Assembly (NCBI GenBank): GCA_025992705.1
Contig: DAJPGJ010000001.1
Coordinates: 620,001 to 684,000 of the forward strand
Source: Coriobacteriaceae bacterium
Lineage (GTDB): Bacteria > Actinomycetota > Coriobacteriia > Coriobacteriales > QAMH01
Reading direction: 5' to 3'
Length of the DNA: 64,000 bases
The notes beneath the pieces were generated by a model that was not told the origin of the DNA, did no database searches, and saw only the letters and a list, made by a program, of their open reading frames with translations. This document shows, piece by piece, positions 32,724 to 40,458 of the stretch. The stretch's first letter is position 1. Every line of letters starts with the position of its first letter. The position numbers were made by a program, and so were the translations under genes.

Positions 32724-33729
32724 GAATGTAACCTCCTCTGCGTTGGAACTGCAGGATGTCGATGAAACTCTCGAGGCGCGTCTGGATGCCGGCCGTGCCC
32801 GTCTGCGCGTCGATCATGAGGTTGAGGATGGGGACGCCTCGTATGCAGCGCATGATCGCGTCATCGGTCATGGAATCGGGACCGCAGGGAAACGCGCTGA
32901 TCAAGATGATGCCGTCGATTCGGTCCTTGAGCATGAGGATGGAGCCGATGAGCTCGCGGCTGATAATCCACGGCATGGTTGACGAGAAGTCGAGGCTCGC
33001 CTTGTACGATTTGGCGTGATCGGTCTCGCAGGCAAAGAGCGGCATGCATTCGAGCTGCGTGAGCGATCGAATGATGTCGCCGGCCATGTACTGATCGAAC
33101 GCGATATAGGGATGCGCGACGACGAGGATGGAGAGCGGTGCCTGCTCGGCTCTGGCGGGATCTTTGGCAACAATGCCTCGATACTCGTCCATGAGCTTCA
33201 GGACATCCTCCTGGCGCTGCGCTTGCTGCCCGTCGGCTTCTTTCTGTGCGCGCAGGGCCTCCTTGAAGGCGTGCTTGGACTCCTTGCGCGATGCGCCCAG
33301 ACGCTGCCCCAACTCGACGAAGGCGGCTTGCGTCGCCTTGATGTCGCTGACGTTTTCCACGAGCAGCGATATGACGCGCAGCTCGGTGCGGAAGGTGTTG
33401 CGGACGAGGTCCGTCATGGACTGGAACTTGGTGCAGAAGCCGCGGTGCATGTCGCAGCTGGCATAGCAGGGGACGAAGACCGCGTCACATCGCCCGATGA
33501 GATTGACCACGTGACCCATGAAGATTTTGGATGCGAGACAGGTCTCATCCACCGAGCGCGCGATGCCGTTATCGACGATGGCCTTGTCGGTCTCGTCGCT
33601 GATGACGACTGTCTTGCCGAGCGCTTCGAAGAAGGTCTGCCACAGTACGCCGTAGCGATACTGCAGGAGGGCGCGCGGAATGCCGATGACATGTATGTCG
33701 GCCAAGTCGGCATAGGCTGAGGTTCTCAT
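32710..33729 (-). CDS. Activase-associated dehydratase-like protein (DUF2229-type)
   Basis: This 339-residue protein starts with IHVIGIPRALLQYRYGVLWQTFFEALG, the usual opening of the DUF2229 part of large CoA-activase proteins. A cysteine cluster (VPCYASCDMHRGFC) and FPCGPDSM likely bind an iron-sulfur cluster. In many anaerobes this domain, the preceding dehydratase-like domain and the activase are fused into one protein of over 1000 residues; here they are separate, overlapping genes. It is the first gene of the cluster. The start at 33,729 (ATG) is chosen over a GTG at 33,747 but is not certain. Confidence 0.75.
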   Translation of the reverse strand: MRTSAYADLADIHVIGIPRALLQYRYGVLWQTFFEALGKTVVISDETDKAIVDNGIARSVDETCLASKIFMGHVVNLIGRCDAVFVPCYASCDMHRGFCTKFQSMTDLVRNTFRTELRVISLLVENVSDIKATQAAFVELGQRLGASRKESKHAFKEALRAQKEADGQQAQRQEDVLKLMDEYRGIVAKDPARAEQAPLSILVVAHPYIAFDQYMAGDIIRSLTQLECMPLFACETDHAKSYKASLDFSSTMPWIISRELIGSILMLKDRIDGIILISAFPCGPDSMTDDAIMRCIRGVPILNLMIDAQTGTAGIQTRLESFIDILQFQRRGGYIRAER

Positions 33730-33759
33730 GATGGCTCTTTGTCCCACTTTCGCTTCGTT

Positions 33760-33787
33760 TTGTCGCTTGCTCTTTTAAGAATATAAT
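33760..33787 (+). promoter_or_regulatory. Promoter of the AGCS symporter gene
   Basis: TTGTCG (33,760-33,765), a 16-base spacer and TATAAT (33,782-33,787) lie 38 bases before the ATG, with a GGGGAG ribosome-binding site between. Confidence 0.65.
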
Positions 33788-33824
33788 AGGGCATTACTGT
33801 GAACAGGGGAGACGGAGAGACCAC

Positions 33825-35441
33825 ATGGAAGATCTCAACAGCCTACTCGTGGCTTTTACGGGCACGATCGATGACTTCATGTACACCTACATCCTGGTAA
33901 TTCTTCTTGTTGCGACGGGCATATGGTTTACCATCCGCACGCGCTGCGTGCAGATTCGCTACATCAAGGACATGTTCACGAACCTCGTGGGCAAAAGCGT
34001 CACGGCCGATACGCAGTTCTCCGACGACGTCGAGAACAACGTCGATACGGGCAAGCTGCCCAAGGCTCCGGGCGCTGCCAACGAGCACGGCAGCACGGCC
34101 TATGCGGACACCACGAAGCCCAAGAAGCAGCGTCGCATCTCGTCGTTCCAGGCGCTCATGGTTTCGACGGCCTCACGCGTTGGCACGGGCAACATCGTCG
34201 GCATCGCGACGGCGATTGCGATTGGTGGCCCGGGCGCCGTTTTCTGGATGTGGCTCATGGCCATCATCGGCGCGGCATCGGCATTCGTCGAGTCGACGCT
34301 TGCCCAGATCTGGAAGGTGCGCAACCCCGACGGCACCTTCCGCGGCGGTCCCGCATACTACATTCAGCTTGCTCTTGGTAAGCGCTGGCTCGGTATCGTC
34401 TTTGCCGTGGCCCTCATCCTCTGCTTTGGCCTCGGCTTCAACGGCCTGCAGACGTACAACATGGCTTCGGCTATCGACTACTACGTCATCGAAGGTCATG
34501 AAACCGTCGTCAACGCGATTATCGGCCTCTTCGTCGTCGTGGCCGTTGCCGTTGTCATTTTCGGTGGCGTGCACCGCATCTCGGTCATCACTTCCTGGAT
34601 CGTCCCCATCATGGCCGGTGCCTACATCCTCATCTCCATCTGGACCTGCGTTTCCAATTTGGGTGATGTTCCCGCGGCACTCGGGCTCGTCTTCGGGCAG
34701 GCTTTCGATTTCTCGTCGCTTGCCGGTGGCTTTACGGGCTCGATGATCATGTGGGGTATCAAGCGTGGCCTCTTCTCGAACGAGGCCGGCATGGGGTCGG
34801 CACCTAATGCGGCGGCCACCGCCGACGTTTCGCATCCCGTGAAGCAGGGCCTCGTCCAGAGCCTTTCCGTCTATATCGACACGCTTGTGATCTGCACCTG
34901 CTCGGCGCTCATGATGCTCATCTTCTGCGTGCAGCAGCCCGATACCGTCGCGGCGCTCGTCGCATCCGACAGCTTCAACGGCATCGATTTCGTGCAAATG
35001 GCGATGGCCAATTCGATCGGGCCGCTCGGCATCCACTTCATGACGGCGTGCATCATCCTGTTCGCGTTCTCCTCCCTTGTGGGCAACTACTTCTACGCCG
35101 AAGGCAATATCCTGTTCATCAAGGACAGCAAGGCCGTGCTCGTCGTGTTTCGTCTCTTCTGCCTGGCGGCGATCTTCTTTGGTGCCGTGAACAACTTCAG
35201 CCTGGCATGGAACCTCGCCGATATCTTCATGGGATTCATGGCCATCATTAACCTTGTGGCGATTCTGCTATTGGGCAAGTGGGCCATCAAGGCGCTCGAT
35301 GATTACACGGCACAGCGCAAGCAAGGCGTGAACCCCGTGTTTTGCGCGCAGAACATTCCCGGCATGCCCAAGACCATCTGGTGGACGCATGACACGAATT
35401 GCGCTTGCCCGACGCATCTGCCAAAGACTCCGAGTGCCTGA
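33825..35441 (+). CDS. Sodium:alanine/glycine symporter (AGCS family)
   Basis: This 538-residue symporter has about eleven membrane segments and the AGCS signatures: FQALMVSTASRVGTGNIVGIA, then GGPGAVFWMW, and NEAGMGSAPNAAA. It takes up alanine, glycine or a related amino acid with sodium. Between the first and second membrane regions (about residues 60-105) it carries a polar insertion rich in D, T and K not usual for the family. It is a single gene with its own promoter, divergent from the dehydratase-type cluster; a link to amino-acid fermentation is possible. Confidence 0.92.
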   Translation: MEDLNSLLVAFTGTIDDFMYTYILVILLVATGIWFTIRTRCVQIRYIKDMFTNLVGKSVTADTQFSDDVENNVDTGKLPKAPGAANEHGSTAYADTTKPKKQRRISSFQALMVSTASRVGTGNIVGIATAIAIGGPGAVFWMWLMAIIGAASAFVESTLAQIWKVRNPDGTFRGGPAYYIQLALGKRWLGIVFAVALILCFGLGFNGLQTYNMASAIDYYVIEGHETVVNAIIGLFVVVAVAVVIFGGVHRISVITSWIVPIMAGAYILISIWTCVSNLGDVPAALGLVFGQAFDFSSLAGGFTGSMIMWGIKRGLFSNEAGMGSAPNAAATADVSHPVKQGLVQSLSVYIDTLVICTCSALMMLIFCVQQPDTVAALVASDSFNGIDFVQMAMANSIGPLGIHFMTACIILFAFSSLVGNYFYAEGNILFIKDSKAVLVVFRLFCLAAIFFGAVNNFSLAWNLADIFMGFMAIINLVAILLLGKWAIKALDDYTAQRKQGVNPVFCAQNIPGMPKTIWWTHDTNCACPTHLPKTPSA

Positions 35442-35458
35442 CCTGGTTCGCGGCTGCT

Positions 35459-35497
35459 CTGCCAAAGATAGCGGTCACTGACCGCGATTCTTGGCAG
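35459..35497. terminator. Stem-loop after the AGCS gene, no T tract
   Basis: CTGCCAA (35,459-35,465) pairs with TTGGCAG (35,491-35,497), enclosing GCGGTC (35,471-35,476) / GACCGC (35,480-35,485). It sits 18 bases past the stop codon. The absence of a U-run makes it an mRNA-stabilising or Rho-aided end rather than a classic terminator. Confidence 0.5.
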
Positions 35498-35548
35498 GGT
35501 CGTGCGGCCCCCGCATTCTCTCGAGCCATCCCAAATCAGCCAGCTTGA

Positions 35549-35579
35549 AATGTGACAGGGGTCTGACCCCTGTCACATT
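35549..35579. repeat. Perfect 31-base intergenic palindrome
   Basis: Fifteen-base arms (35,549-35,563, ending GGGGTC; 35,565-35,579, starting GACCCC) flank a single T. The outer part reads GTGACA/TGTCAC, related to the palindrome at 37,105-37,135. Confidence 0.8.
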
Positions 35580-35596
35580 GAGTTAAGCGTCAAAGT

Positions 35597-35623
35597 GGGA
35601 CAAGGGGACAGGTCGTTTGTCCC
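35597..35623. repeat. Intergenic palindrome, GGACAGGT family
   Basis: GGGACAA (35,597-35,603) and TTGTCCC (35,617-35,623) flank GGGGACAGGTCG, matching the copy at 25,094-25,120 in arms and core. Confidence 0.75.
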
Positions 35624-35883
35624 GCTTCTGGCGGGGTCGGCGATGATTGTCGGCCCCGTTTTGTTTGCTAACGCTATCTTTTCCGTGAATAAAAAGTCGC
35701 TAAGGTGGCTTGCAACTCACAACAAGAGAGAGTATCTTGTACGATGTCAAGATAAATCCGTGAACGGTTCTAATTTTTTGGTAAATGGACTTCAAAGCGT
35801 ATGTGCCAATGAAGGTGGCACACCTGGCCGGGATGATTGCAGAGAAGTCGTAAAAGGGAGACCAAGGTAAAGGAGGGATTGAA

Positions 35884-37005
35884 ATGTTGTTTGACGTTTA
35901 CGGTCCTAATGCCGCCTTTCAATGGTCAGGACTTTTCATGGTGCTCATTGCACTCATCCTGCTCAACGAGGTGGCTCGCCGCTGGAAGGCCGGAGGAATT
36001 TTCTTCTTCTTCGGTGTATGCGGCGCGATGACCATCTATTGCATTGCCGTCGAGGTCGGTGCCGCCATGGGTGCCGAATGGGCGCTCAATAACCCCACGT
36101 ATACATCCATGGGTGGGTGGTTCCACTATGCCAAGGTGTACGCGGCAACGGCCGGTTGCATCGGCTTCATGATGCTCAAGTACAGCTGGGGAAAGATTGG
36201 CCGCTCGCACTGGTTCAAGGCGTTCCCGTTCGTGATCGTGGCCATCAACATCCTGATCGCGGTTGCGAGCGACTTCGAGAGCGCCATCGTCGCCTGGGAT
36301 TCGAGCTTCGTCACCGACGAGGGCGTCCTGCTCAACGGCGGTATCTTCAACGTGCTCAACGGCTGCGCGGGCCTGCTCAACATCCTGTGCATGACCGGCT
36401 GGTTCGGCATCTACATCTCCAAGAAGCGCCAGGACATGCTGTGGCCCGACATGACGTGGGTCTTCATCATTTCCTACGACCTCTGGAACTTCTGCTACAC
36501 CTACAATTGCCTGCCCACCCACTCCTGGTACTGCGGTATCGCGCTGCTCGTCGCGCCGACCATCGCGGGTCTCATCTGGAACAAGGGTGGATGGATCCAG
36601 AACCGCGCGTTCACGCTGGCCATCTGGTGCATGTTCGCGCAGATGGTGCCGATGTTCGCCAACGACTCCATCTTCGCGGTGCAGTCCGTGAACGACCCGG
36701 CGGTCAATACCGTGGTCGCCTCTATCGCGCTCATCGCCAATATCGCGGCTCTCAGTTATGTCATCTACCGCTCCAAGAAGCTTGGCGTCAATCCGTACAA
36801 GCATGAGATTTGGGTTGGCACCAAGGAGTACAAGGAGGCCATGGCCCGTCGTGCTCCTGTCGCCTACCTGCTCGAGACCGAGCCCAAGAGCGCCACGCCG
36901 GCAGAGATCGACGAGATGGTCGAGTACGCGGAGAGGCCCGTGCTTCCCGATCCCACCAAGGTTGACATGGAAATTGAGGTTGTCACGTATGTAAAGCGCG
37001 AGTAG
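35884..37005 (+). CDS. Multi-span membrane protein, DUF5692-like
   Basis: This 373-residue protein has about ten membrane helices and a hydrophilic tail of about 70 residues ending in acidic and lysine-rich sequence. Aromatic-rich loops such as TYNCLPTHSWYCG and DSSFVTDEG stand between helices. It resembles DUF5692 proteins seen in Eggerthella-like bacteria, of unknown function; I hold this family name with moderate confidence. AAGGAGG precedes the ATG, a strong terminator follows, and there is no operon partner. Confidence 0.7.
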   Translation: MLFDVYGPNAAFQWSGLFMVLIALILLNEVARRWKAGGIFFFFGVCGAMTIYCIAVEVGAAMGAEWALNNPTYTSMGGWFHYAKVYAATAGCIGFMMLKYSWGKIGRSHWFKAFPFVIVAINILIAVASDFESAIVAWDSSFVTDEGVLLNGGIFNVLNGCAGLLNILCMTGWFGIYISKKRQDMLWPDMTWVFIISYDLWNFCYTYNCLPTHSWYCGIALLVAPTIAGLIWNKGGWIQNRAFTLAIWCMFAQMVPMFANDSIFAVQSVNDPAVNTVVASIALIANIAALSYVIYRSKKLGVNPYKHEIWVGTKEYKEAMARRAPVAYLLETEPKSATPAEIDEMVEYAERPVLPDPTKVDMEIEVVTYVKRE

Positions 37006-37044
37006 GAAGTTAACAGTCCGGGGGTCTCATTCCCCCTCATTCTG

Positions 37045-37082
37045 GGAAGCCGGCATTAGAACTGATGCCGGCTTCCTTTTCT
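37045..37082 (+). terminator. Strong intrinsic terminator
   Basis: A perfect 12-bp stem GGAAGCCGGCAT (37,045-37,056) / ATGCCGGCTTCC (37,065-37,076) with an 8-base loop is followed by TTTTCTT. It ends the membrane-protein gene. Confidence 0.93.
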
Positions 37083-37104
37083 TCTACCCGTGTCTGTTGA
37101 CGAC

Positions 37105-37135
37105 GTGACAAAACCGCCCCGGCGACTTTTGTCAC
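37105..37135. repeat. Intergenic palindrome GTGACAAAA / TTTTGTCAC
   Basis: Perfect 9-bp arms (37,105-37,113 and 37,127-37,135) surround a GC-rich 13-base loop. It lies between two converging genes and may also be the terminator of the minus-strand permease. Confidence 0.7.
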
Positions 37136-37154
37136 CATGCTGTCACATTTTTTG

Positions 37155-39212
37155 CTACGAGATGGCCTGCTTGACGCTTGTCCTGCTGGTCAGGTAGGTG
37201 ATGAGCATGTAGCCACCGTATATGGCGACGACGAGGCATGCTGCCATGACGATGGAGGGGAACAAATCGCGCCCGAGAGCCGCGAAAAGCGATTCGGAGA
37301 GGACGACGATGGCGCATGCCGAGTGGCAGACAGCCAGGGCCAGCGGTGCGACGAAATAGATCACGACCTGCTCGAACAGCGAACGGGTAAGCATGCGGGT
37401 ATCACAGCCGAGCTTCGAGAGCAGGCGGTAGCGGCCAAGCGAATCGATGGTAAGCGAGAGCAGCTGGATGGCGAGCACGGCTGCGGTCGTGATGAGCAGC
37501 ACGAGGCCGATGTAGACCGCGAGGTAGGTGATCATGACGCGCAGGCCACTTGCCTGGCCGACCATCTGCTCGCGCGTGATGGTGATGGATACGCCCGGCG
37601 CATCGACGGCCTCGACAGCGCTGATGAACGTGTCTTCCACATTCGAACGAGACGCGTACATGACGTTCACGTACGTCGCGTCGGGAGTTTCGGTTTGGGC
37701 CAAGGCGGCGACGACGTCGTCGGGGACCACCATCGTGAGGGCATTGCTGAGCATGTCGAAGTCGCTGAGCTGGGACTTATCGACACGGTTTACTGGCGTA
37801 AGATCGCCAGCTGGCGTGGGAAGCGGCATATGCTGCGCCACGACCGCATCGGCGATGTTCTGCGACGCCGACATGCTGTTGGTGACGAGGTATTCGCCAG
37901 ATGACAGCGTCACGGGCTGCTTGTCGTTCAGGGCGAGCATGTCGTTGAACTGCGTAAGGCCAACAACCTGCACGCCTTGGTTCAACATCGAGGTGCTGCT
38001 CATGGCATCCGAAAGGTGCGTGTTGACAGCGTCCATGAGTTCGCCATAGGTCATGTCGGGAAGCCCGTAAAAGTCGAGCTGCGAGCTGGCGGCGACGAGC
38101 GTGTCCCAATTGGCGACATGCTGCTGCAAGTATGCGCTCGTCTGGCTGATGTCGGCATCGACGGGCTTCTTCGTACCCTTGCCGTTTTCGTATACGGTTT
38201 CCTCGCCGTACGCGATGATGCTCGCATCGTAGGGATTGGCTTCGTCAATGTCACCGGTAAACGCGTCAATGAGGCCCAGGCCGGTGGCAAAGGTGGTGAT
38301 GGCGAAGAAGAGCAGCACGCACACCACCCAGATGGAGACGAACGACGTGTTGAACTTCGAGGCTACCTGACGCGTGGTGAAGGGGCGCAGACGCTTGAAG
38401 TACACGCCGCGCAGGCGCGTGAGCACGGCGATGGCAAAGCCGGAAAGCGAGAAGAAGAACAGCAGCGAACCCACGAGCATGAGCACGGTCGCACGCTGGA
38501 ACTCGGCATCGAACAGGAGCGTCATGCCGTTGACGTCAAGTTGCCAGTATGCGAGCCCGATGAGGATGAGCGACACGATGAAGAGCACGAGGCACACCCA
38601 CGGATTGCGGATGATGATCTTCTGTCGCTTGGTCTTGGCGCCGATGAGGTCGATGAGCTTGCAGCGACGCACGGTGATGACGTTGAAGATGGCGACCACG
38701 ATGTAGATGGCGGCAAAGCACGCAAGCGTCGCGATGCAGGCGATGGGCGAGAAGCTGAACTGGTACTGTGGCATGGCGATGCCGAAGAGCGCCGCCGTGG
38801 CAAACGAGAGCAGCTGCGAGATGAGCACGCCGAGGGCAAGGCCGAGGACGAGCGAGCCCAGACCGATGAAGATCGTCTCGTAGAGCAGGATGCGCGATAC
38901 CTGGCCGGGCTTCATGCCGAGCACGAGGTATATGCCGAATTCGCGCTTGCGCCGGCTGATGAGTAGCTGGTTGGCGTAGATGACGAGAAAGCCCAACACG
39001 AAGGCGACGACGACGGAGAAGGTGTTCATCATGTAGCCGGTGAACTCCACGACGTTCGTGTTATCGGACGCCGCGATGTCGTGCATGACCTGCTGGTCAC
39101 CCACGGAGTTGAACGCGTAGAACACGGTGACGGCGATGAGGAGCGTGACGAAGTAGATCGCGTAGTCACGAAGCGATCGCCGCATGTTGCGTACGGCGAG
39201 TTTAAGCAGCAT
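37155..39212 (-). CDS. BceB-type FtsX-like ABC permease
   Basis: This 685-residue permease has the BceB layout: one N-terminal helix, three helices around the first FtsX domain (about residues 60-165), further helix pairs, a large extracellular domain (about 335-565) and three C-terminal helices. BceB proteins detect cell-wall-active peptides such as bacitracin with the large domain, free their lipid targets, and pass the signal to a partner histidine kinase. It overlaps the ATPase gene by 11 bases. The ATPase, kinase and regulator are all adjacent, so the module is complete. Confidence 0.92.
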   Translation of the reverse strand: MLLKLAVRNMRRSLRDYAIYFVTLLIAVTVFYAFNSVGDQQVMHDIAASDNTNVVEFTGYMMNTFSVVVAFVLGFLVIYANQLLISRRKREFGIYLVLGMKPGQVSRILLYETIFIGLGSLVLGLALGVLISQLLSFATAALFGIAMPQYQFSFSPIACIATLACFAAIYIVVAIFNVITVRRCKLIDLIGAKTKRQKIIIRNPWVCLVLFIVSLILIGLAYWQLDVNGMTLLFDAEFQRATVLMLVGSLLFFFSLSGFAIAVLTRLRGVYFKRLRPFTTRQVASKFNTSFVSIWVVCVLLFFAITTFATGLGLIDAFTGDIDEANPYDASIIAYGEETVYENGKGTKKPVDADISQTSAYLQQHVANWDTLVAASSQLDFYGLPDMTYGELMDAVNTHLSDAMSSTSMLNQGVQVVGLTQFNDMLALNDKQPVTLSSGEYLVTNSMSASQNIADAVVAQHMPLPTPAGDLTPVNRVDKSQLSDFDMLSNALTMVVPDDVVAALAQTETPDATYVNVMYASRSNVEDTFISAVEAVDAPGVSITITREQMVGQASGLRVMITYLAVYIGLVLLITTAAVLAIQLLSLTIDSLGRYRLLSKLGCDTRMLTRSLFEQVVIYFVAPLALAVCHSACAIVVLSESLFAALGRDLFPSIVMAACLVVAIYGGYMLITYLTSRTSVKQAIS

Positions 39213-40023
39213 GGTATGCCTCCCCGCCGAGGAAGGTCACGACCTCCATGATGCGGGCGAAGTACTCCTCGCGCGAAAGCGAACCCTGGCGGATCTCGTT
39301 GAAGAGCTTGCCATCGGACAGGAAGAGCACGCGGTCGGAGAATGACGCCGCGTACGCGTCGTGCGTGACCATGAGAATGGTCGCGTTGAGGGACTTGTTG
39401 AGCATCTCGAGCGTCTCGAGCATGATGGTCGCGTTGCGCGAGTCGAGGGCGCCGGTGGGCTCGTCGGCCAGGATGAGGGAGGGGTCGGCGACGATGGCGC
39501 GTGCGGCGGCGACGCGCTGCTTTTGCCCACCGGACATCTGGTTGGGGTACTGCTTGAGCGACTCGGTGACGTTGAGCGTGCGCGCGATGTCCTGGACGCG
39601 CGCGGTGATGGTCGCGGGACGCGTGCCCTTGATGGTGAGGGCGAGCGCTATGTTCTCCATGCCGGTCAGCGTGTCGAGCAAGTTGGAATCCTGGAAGATG
39701 AAGCCGAGCTCGTCGCGACGGAACGCGGAGAGCTTGCCCTTCGACATCGTGGTGATGTCGCTTCCGTTGATGAGGATGCGCCCGGAGGAGGGGCGATCGA
39801 TGGTGGAGATGCAGTTGAGCATCGTCGTCTTGCCCGAGCCCGACGGACCCATGATGGCGACGAACTCGCCACGTGCGACGTCGAAGCTCACGCCAGCCAG
39901 TGCGTACATGAGGTTTTGCCTGCCGCCGTAGACCTTCTCGACGTTACGCACGCAGAGGATGGGGGAGGAGGCCGACGAGGAACCCGTCACGCTGGCAGAC
40001 GGAATTGCGGTTACTTCAGACAT
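39202..40023 (-). CDS. BceA-type ABC ATPase
   Basis: This 273-residue ATPase has Walker A GPSGSGKTT, signature MSGGQKQR, Walker B LILADEPTGALD and switch-histidine MVTHDAYA, the MacB/LolD/BceA pattern. The first 20 or so residues are a low-complexity extension (many S, A and T) before the first strand. I chose the ATG at 40,023, which has AAGGGGAA in front and overlaps the stop of the 45-residue peptide gene. It powers the BceB permease in antimicrobial-peptide detoxification. Confidence 0.94.
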   Translation of the reverse strand: MSEVTAIPSASVTGSSSASSPILCVRNVEKVYGGRQNLMYALAGVSFDVARGEFVAIMGPSGSGKTTMLNCISTIDRPSSGRILINGSDITTMSKGKLSAFRRDELGFIFQDSNLLDTLTGMENIALALTIKGTRPATITARVQDIARTLNVTESLKQYPNQMSGGQKQRVAAARAIVADPSLILADEPTGALDSRNATIMLETLEMLNKSLNATILMVTHDAYAASFSDRVLFLSDGKLFNEIRQGSLSREEYFARIMEVVTFLGGEAYHAA

Positions 40024-40153
40024 GGATTCCCCTTCCCGTGCGCGGAACTTTGACCGAGGCGTATGCGAGCATGCCCGCGACAAGCGCTGCTGCCACGAGT
40101 GTAACTGCTCCGACGCCCTTCGTTACCGTGGATAAGACTTTCGTAGCCTTCAT
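40016..40153 (-). CDS. 45-residue single-span membrane peptide, first gene of the Bce operon
   Basis: A short ORF begins ATG AAG GCT at 40,153 behind AAAGGTC and encodes 45 residues: a short basic start (MKATKVLSTVTKG), a hydrophobic helix (GAVTLVAAALVAGMLAYA), and a basic tail. Its stop codon overlaps the ATPase start, so it is translationally coupled to it. It is downstream of a predicted response-regulator operator. A single-span accessory peptide is not a standard part of Bce modules. It may be a regulator of the transporter or simply a leader peptide; no family is recognised. Confidence 0.6.
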   Translation of the reverse strand: MKATKVLSTVTKGVGAVTLVAAALVAGMLAYASVKVPRTGRGIHV

Positions 40154-40240
40154 GGGATGACCTTTCGCATAGCGGTTGCCGAACATCCCCTATGGTGCAA
40201 CGTGCGGATTACAGCTGCCATCGAAGCGGCTTACGTGCGA

Positions 40241-40256
40241 CTTACAAGTTCGTAAG
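40241..40256. promoter_or_regulatory. Predicted BceR-type operator upstream of the transporter operon
   Basis: CTTAC-AAGTTC-GTAAG is a perfect 5-6-5 dyad, with a further CTTAC half-site 11 bases away at 40,230-40,234. The same dyad (CTTAC-GCAGAT-GTAAG) occurs ahead of the response-regulator gene at 42,274-42,289. Both fit the TnACA-N4-TGTAA-like sites described for BceR regulators, with one changed base each. Confidence 0.7.
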
Positions 40257-40264
40257 GGCAGGGG

Positions 40265-40438
40265 AGCCGGCGGAGCATACGCCAAGCTTGCCAGTCGATT
40301 GCACCCGAAGCTCGAAAACGCTCGGCTGCTGCGGAACTCGCGCGCAAGATCAGCGCGCTCAGACAGTCCTCGCAAGCCCGCCTCGCGTTTTTGTCGCTTC
40401 TGCAATCGGGACTGCGCTTGGCGTATGCTCCGCCGGCT
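40265..40438. repeat. MITE-like structure with 23-bp perfect inverted ends
   Basis: Bases 40,265-40,287 (core CGGAGCATACGCCAAGC) are exactly reverse-complementary to 40,416-40,438. Pairing continues imperfectly inward (CGATTGCA, GAAGC and AAAACGC segments on both arms) to a central hairpin GCGCGC-AAGATCA-GCGCGC. The whole could form one long imperfect hairpin. I see no clear target duplication and no coding sequence. Confidence 0.75.
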
Positions 40439-40458
40439 AAACCATGACGCGTCCGACG

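Larger units (their letters stand above)
35442..35883 (+). other. 442-base gene-free stretch with palindromes and a leader
   Basis: No convincing gene is present. The stretch holds a two-part hairpin after the symporter gene (35,459-35,497), a perfect 31-base palindrome (35,549-35,579), a GGACAGGT-type palindrome (35,597-35,623), and an AT-containing leader with a GTGCCA/TGGCAC hairpin (35,803-35,821) ahead of the next gene. A promoter near 35,730-35,790 is likely but I see no clean boxes. Confidence 0.7.
40154..40458. other. 305-base gene-free stretch: operator region plus long inverted repeat
   Basis: This gap separates the kinase gene from the peptide-ATPase-permease operon. It contains the CTTAC-N6-GTAAG operator at 40,241-40,256 and the 174-base inverted-repeat structure at 40,265-40,438. 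No coding frame in it looks real. Confidence 0.75.

Noticed and set aside
31530..32765. A 411-codon plus-strand frame
   Set aside because: It is antisense to the dehydratase-like gene; no start signals and no domain.
37105..37135. A sure terminator for the BceB-type permease gene
   Set aside because: The stem is good but its arms match the dispersed palindrome family and there is no clear U-run on the minus strand, so I list it as a repeat.
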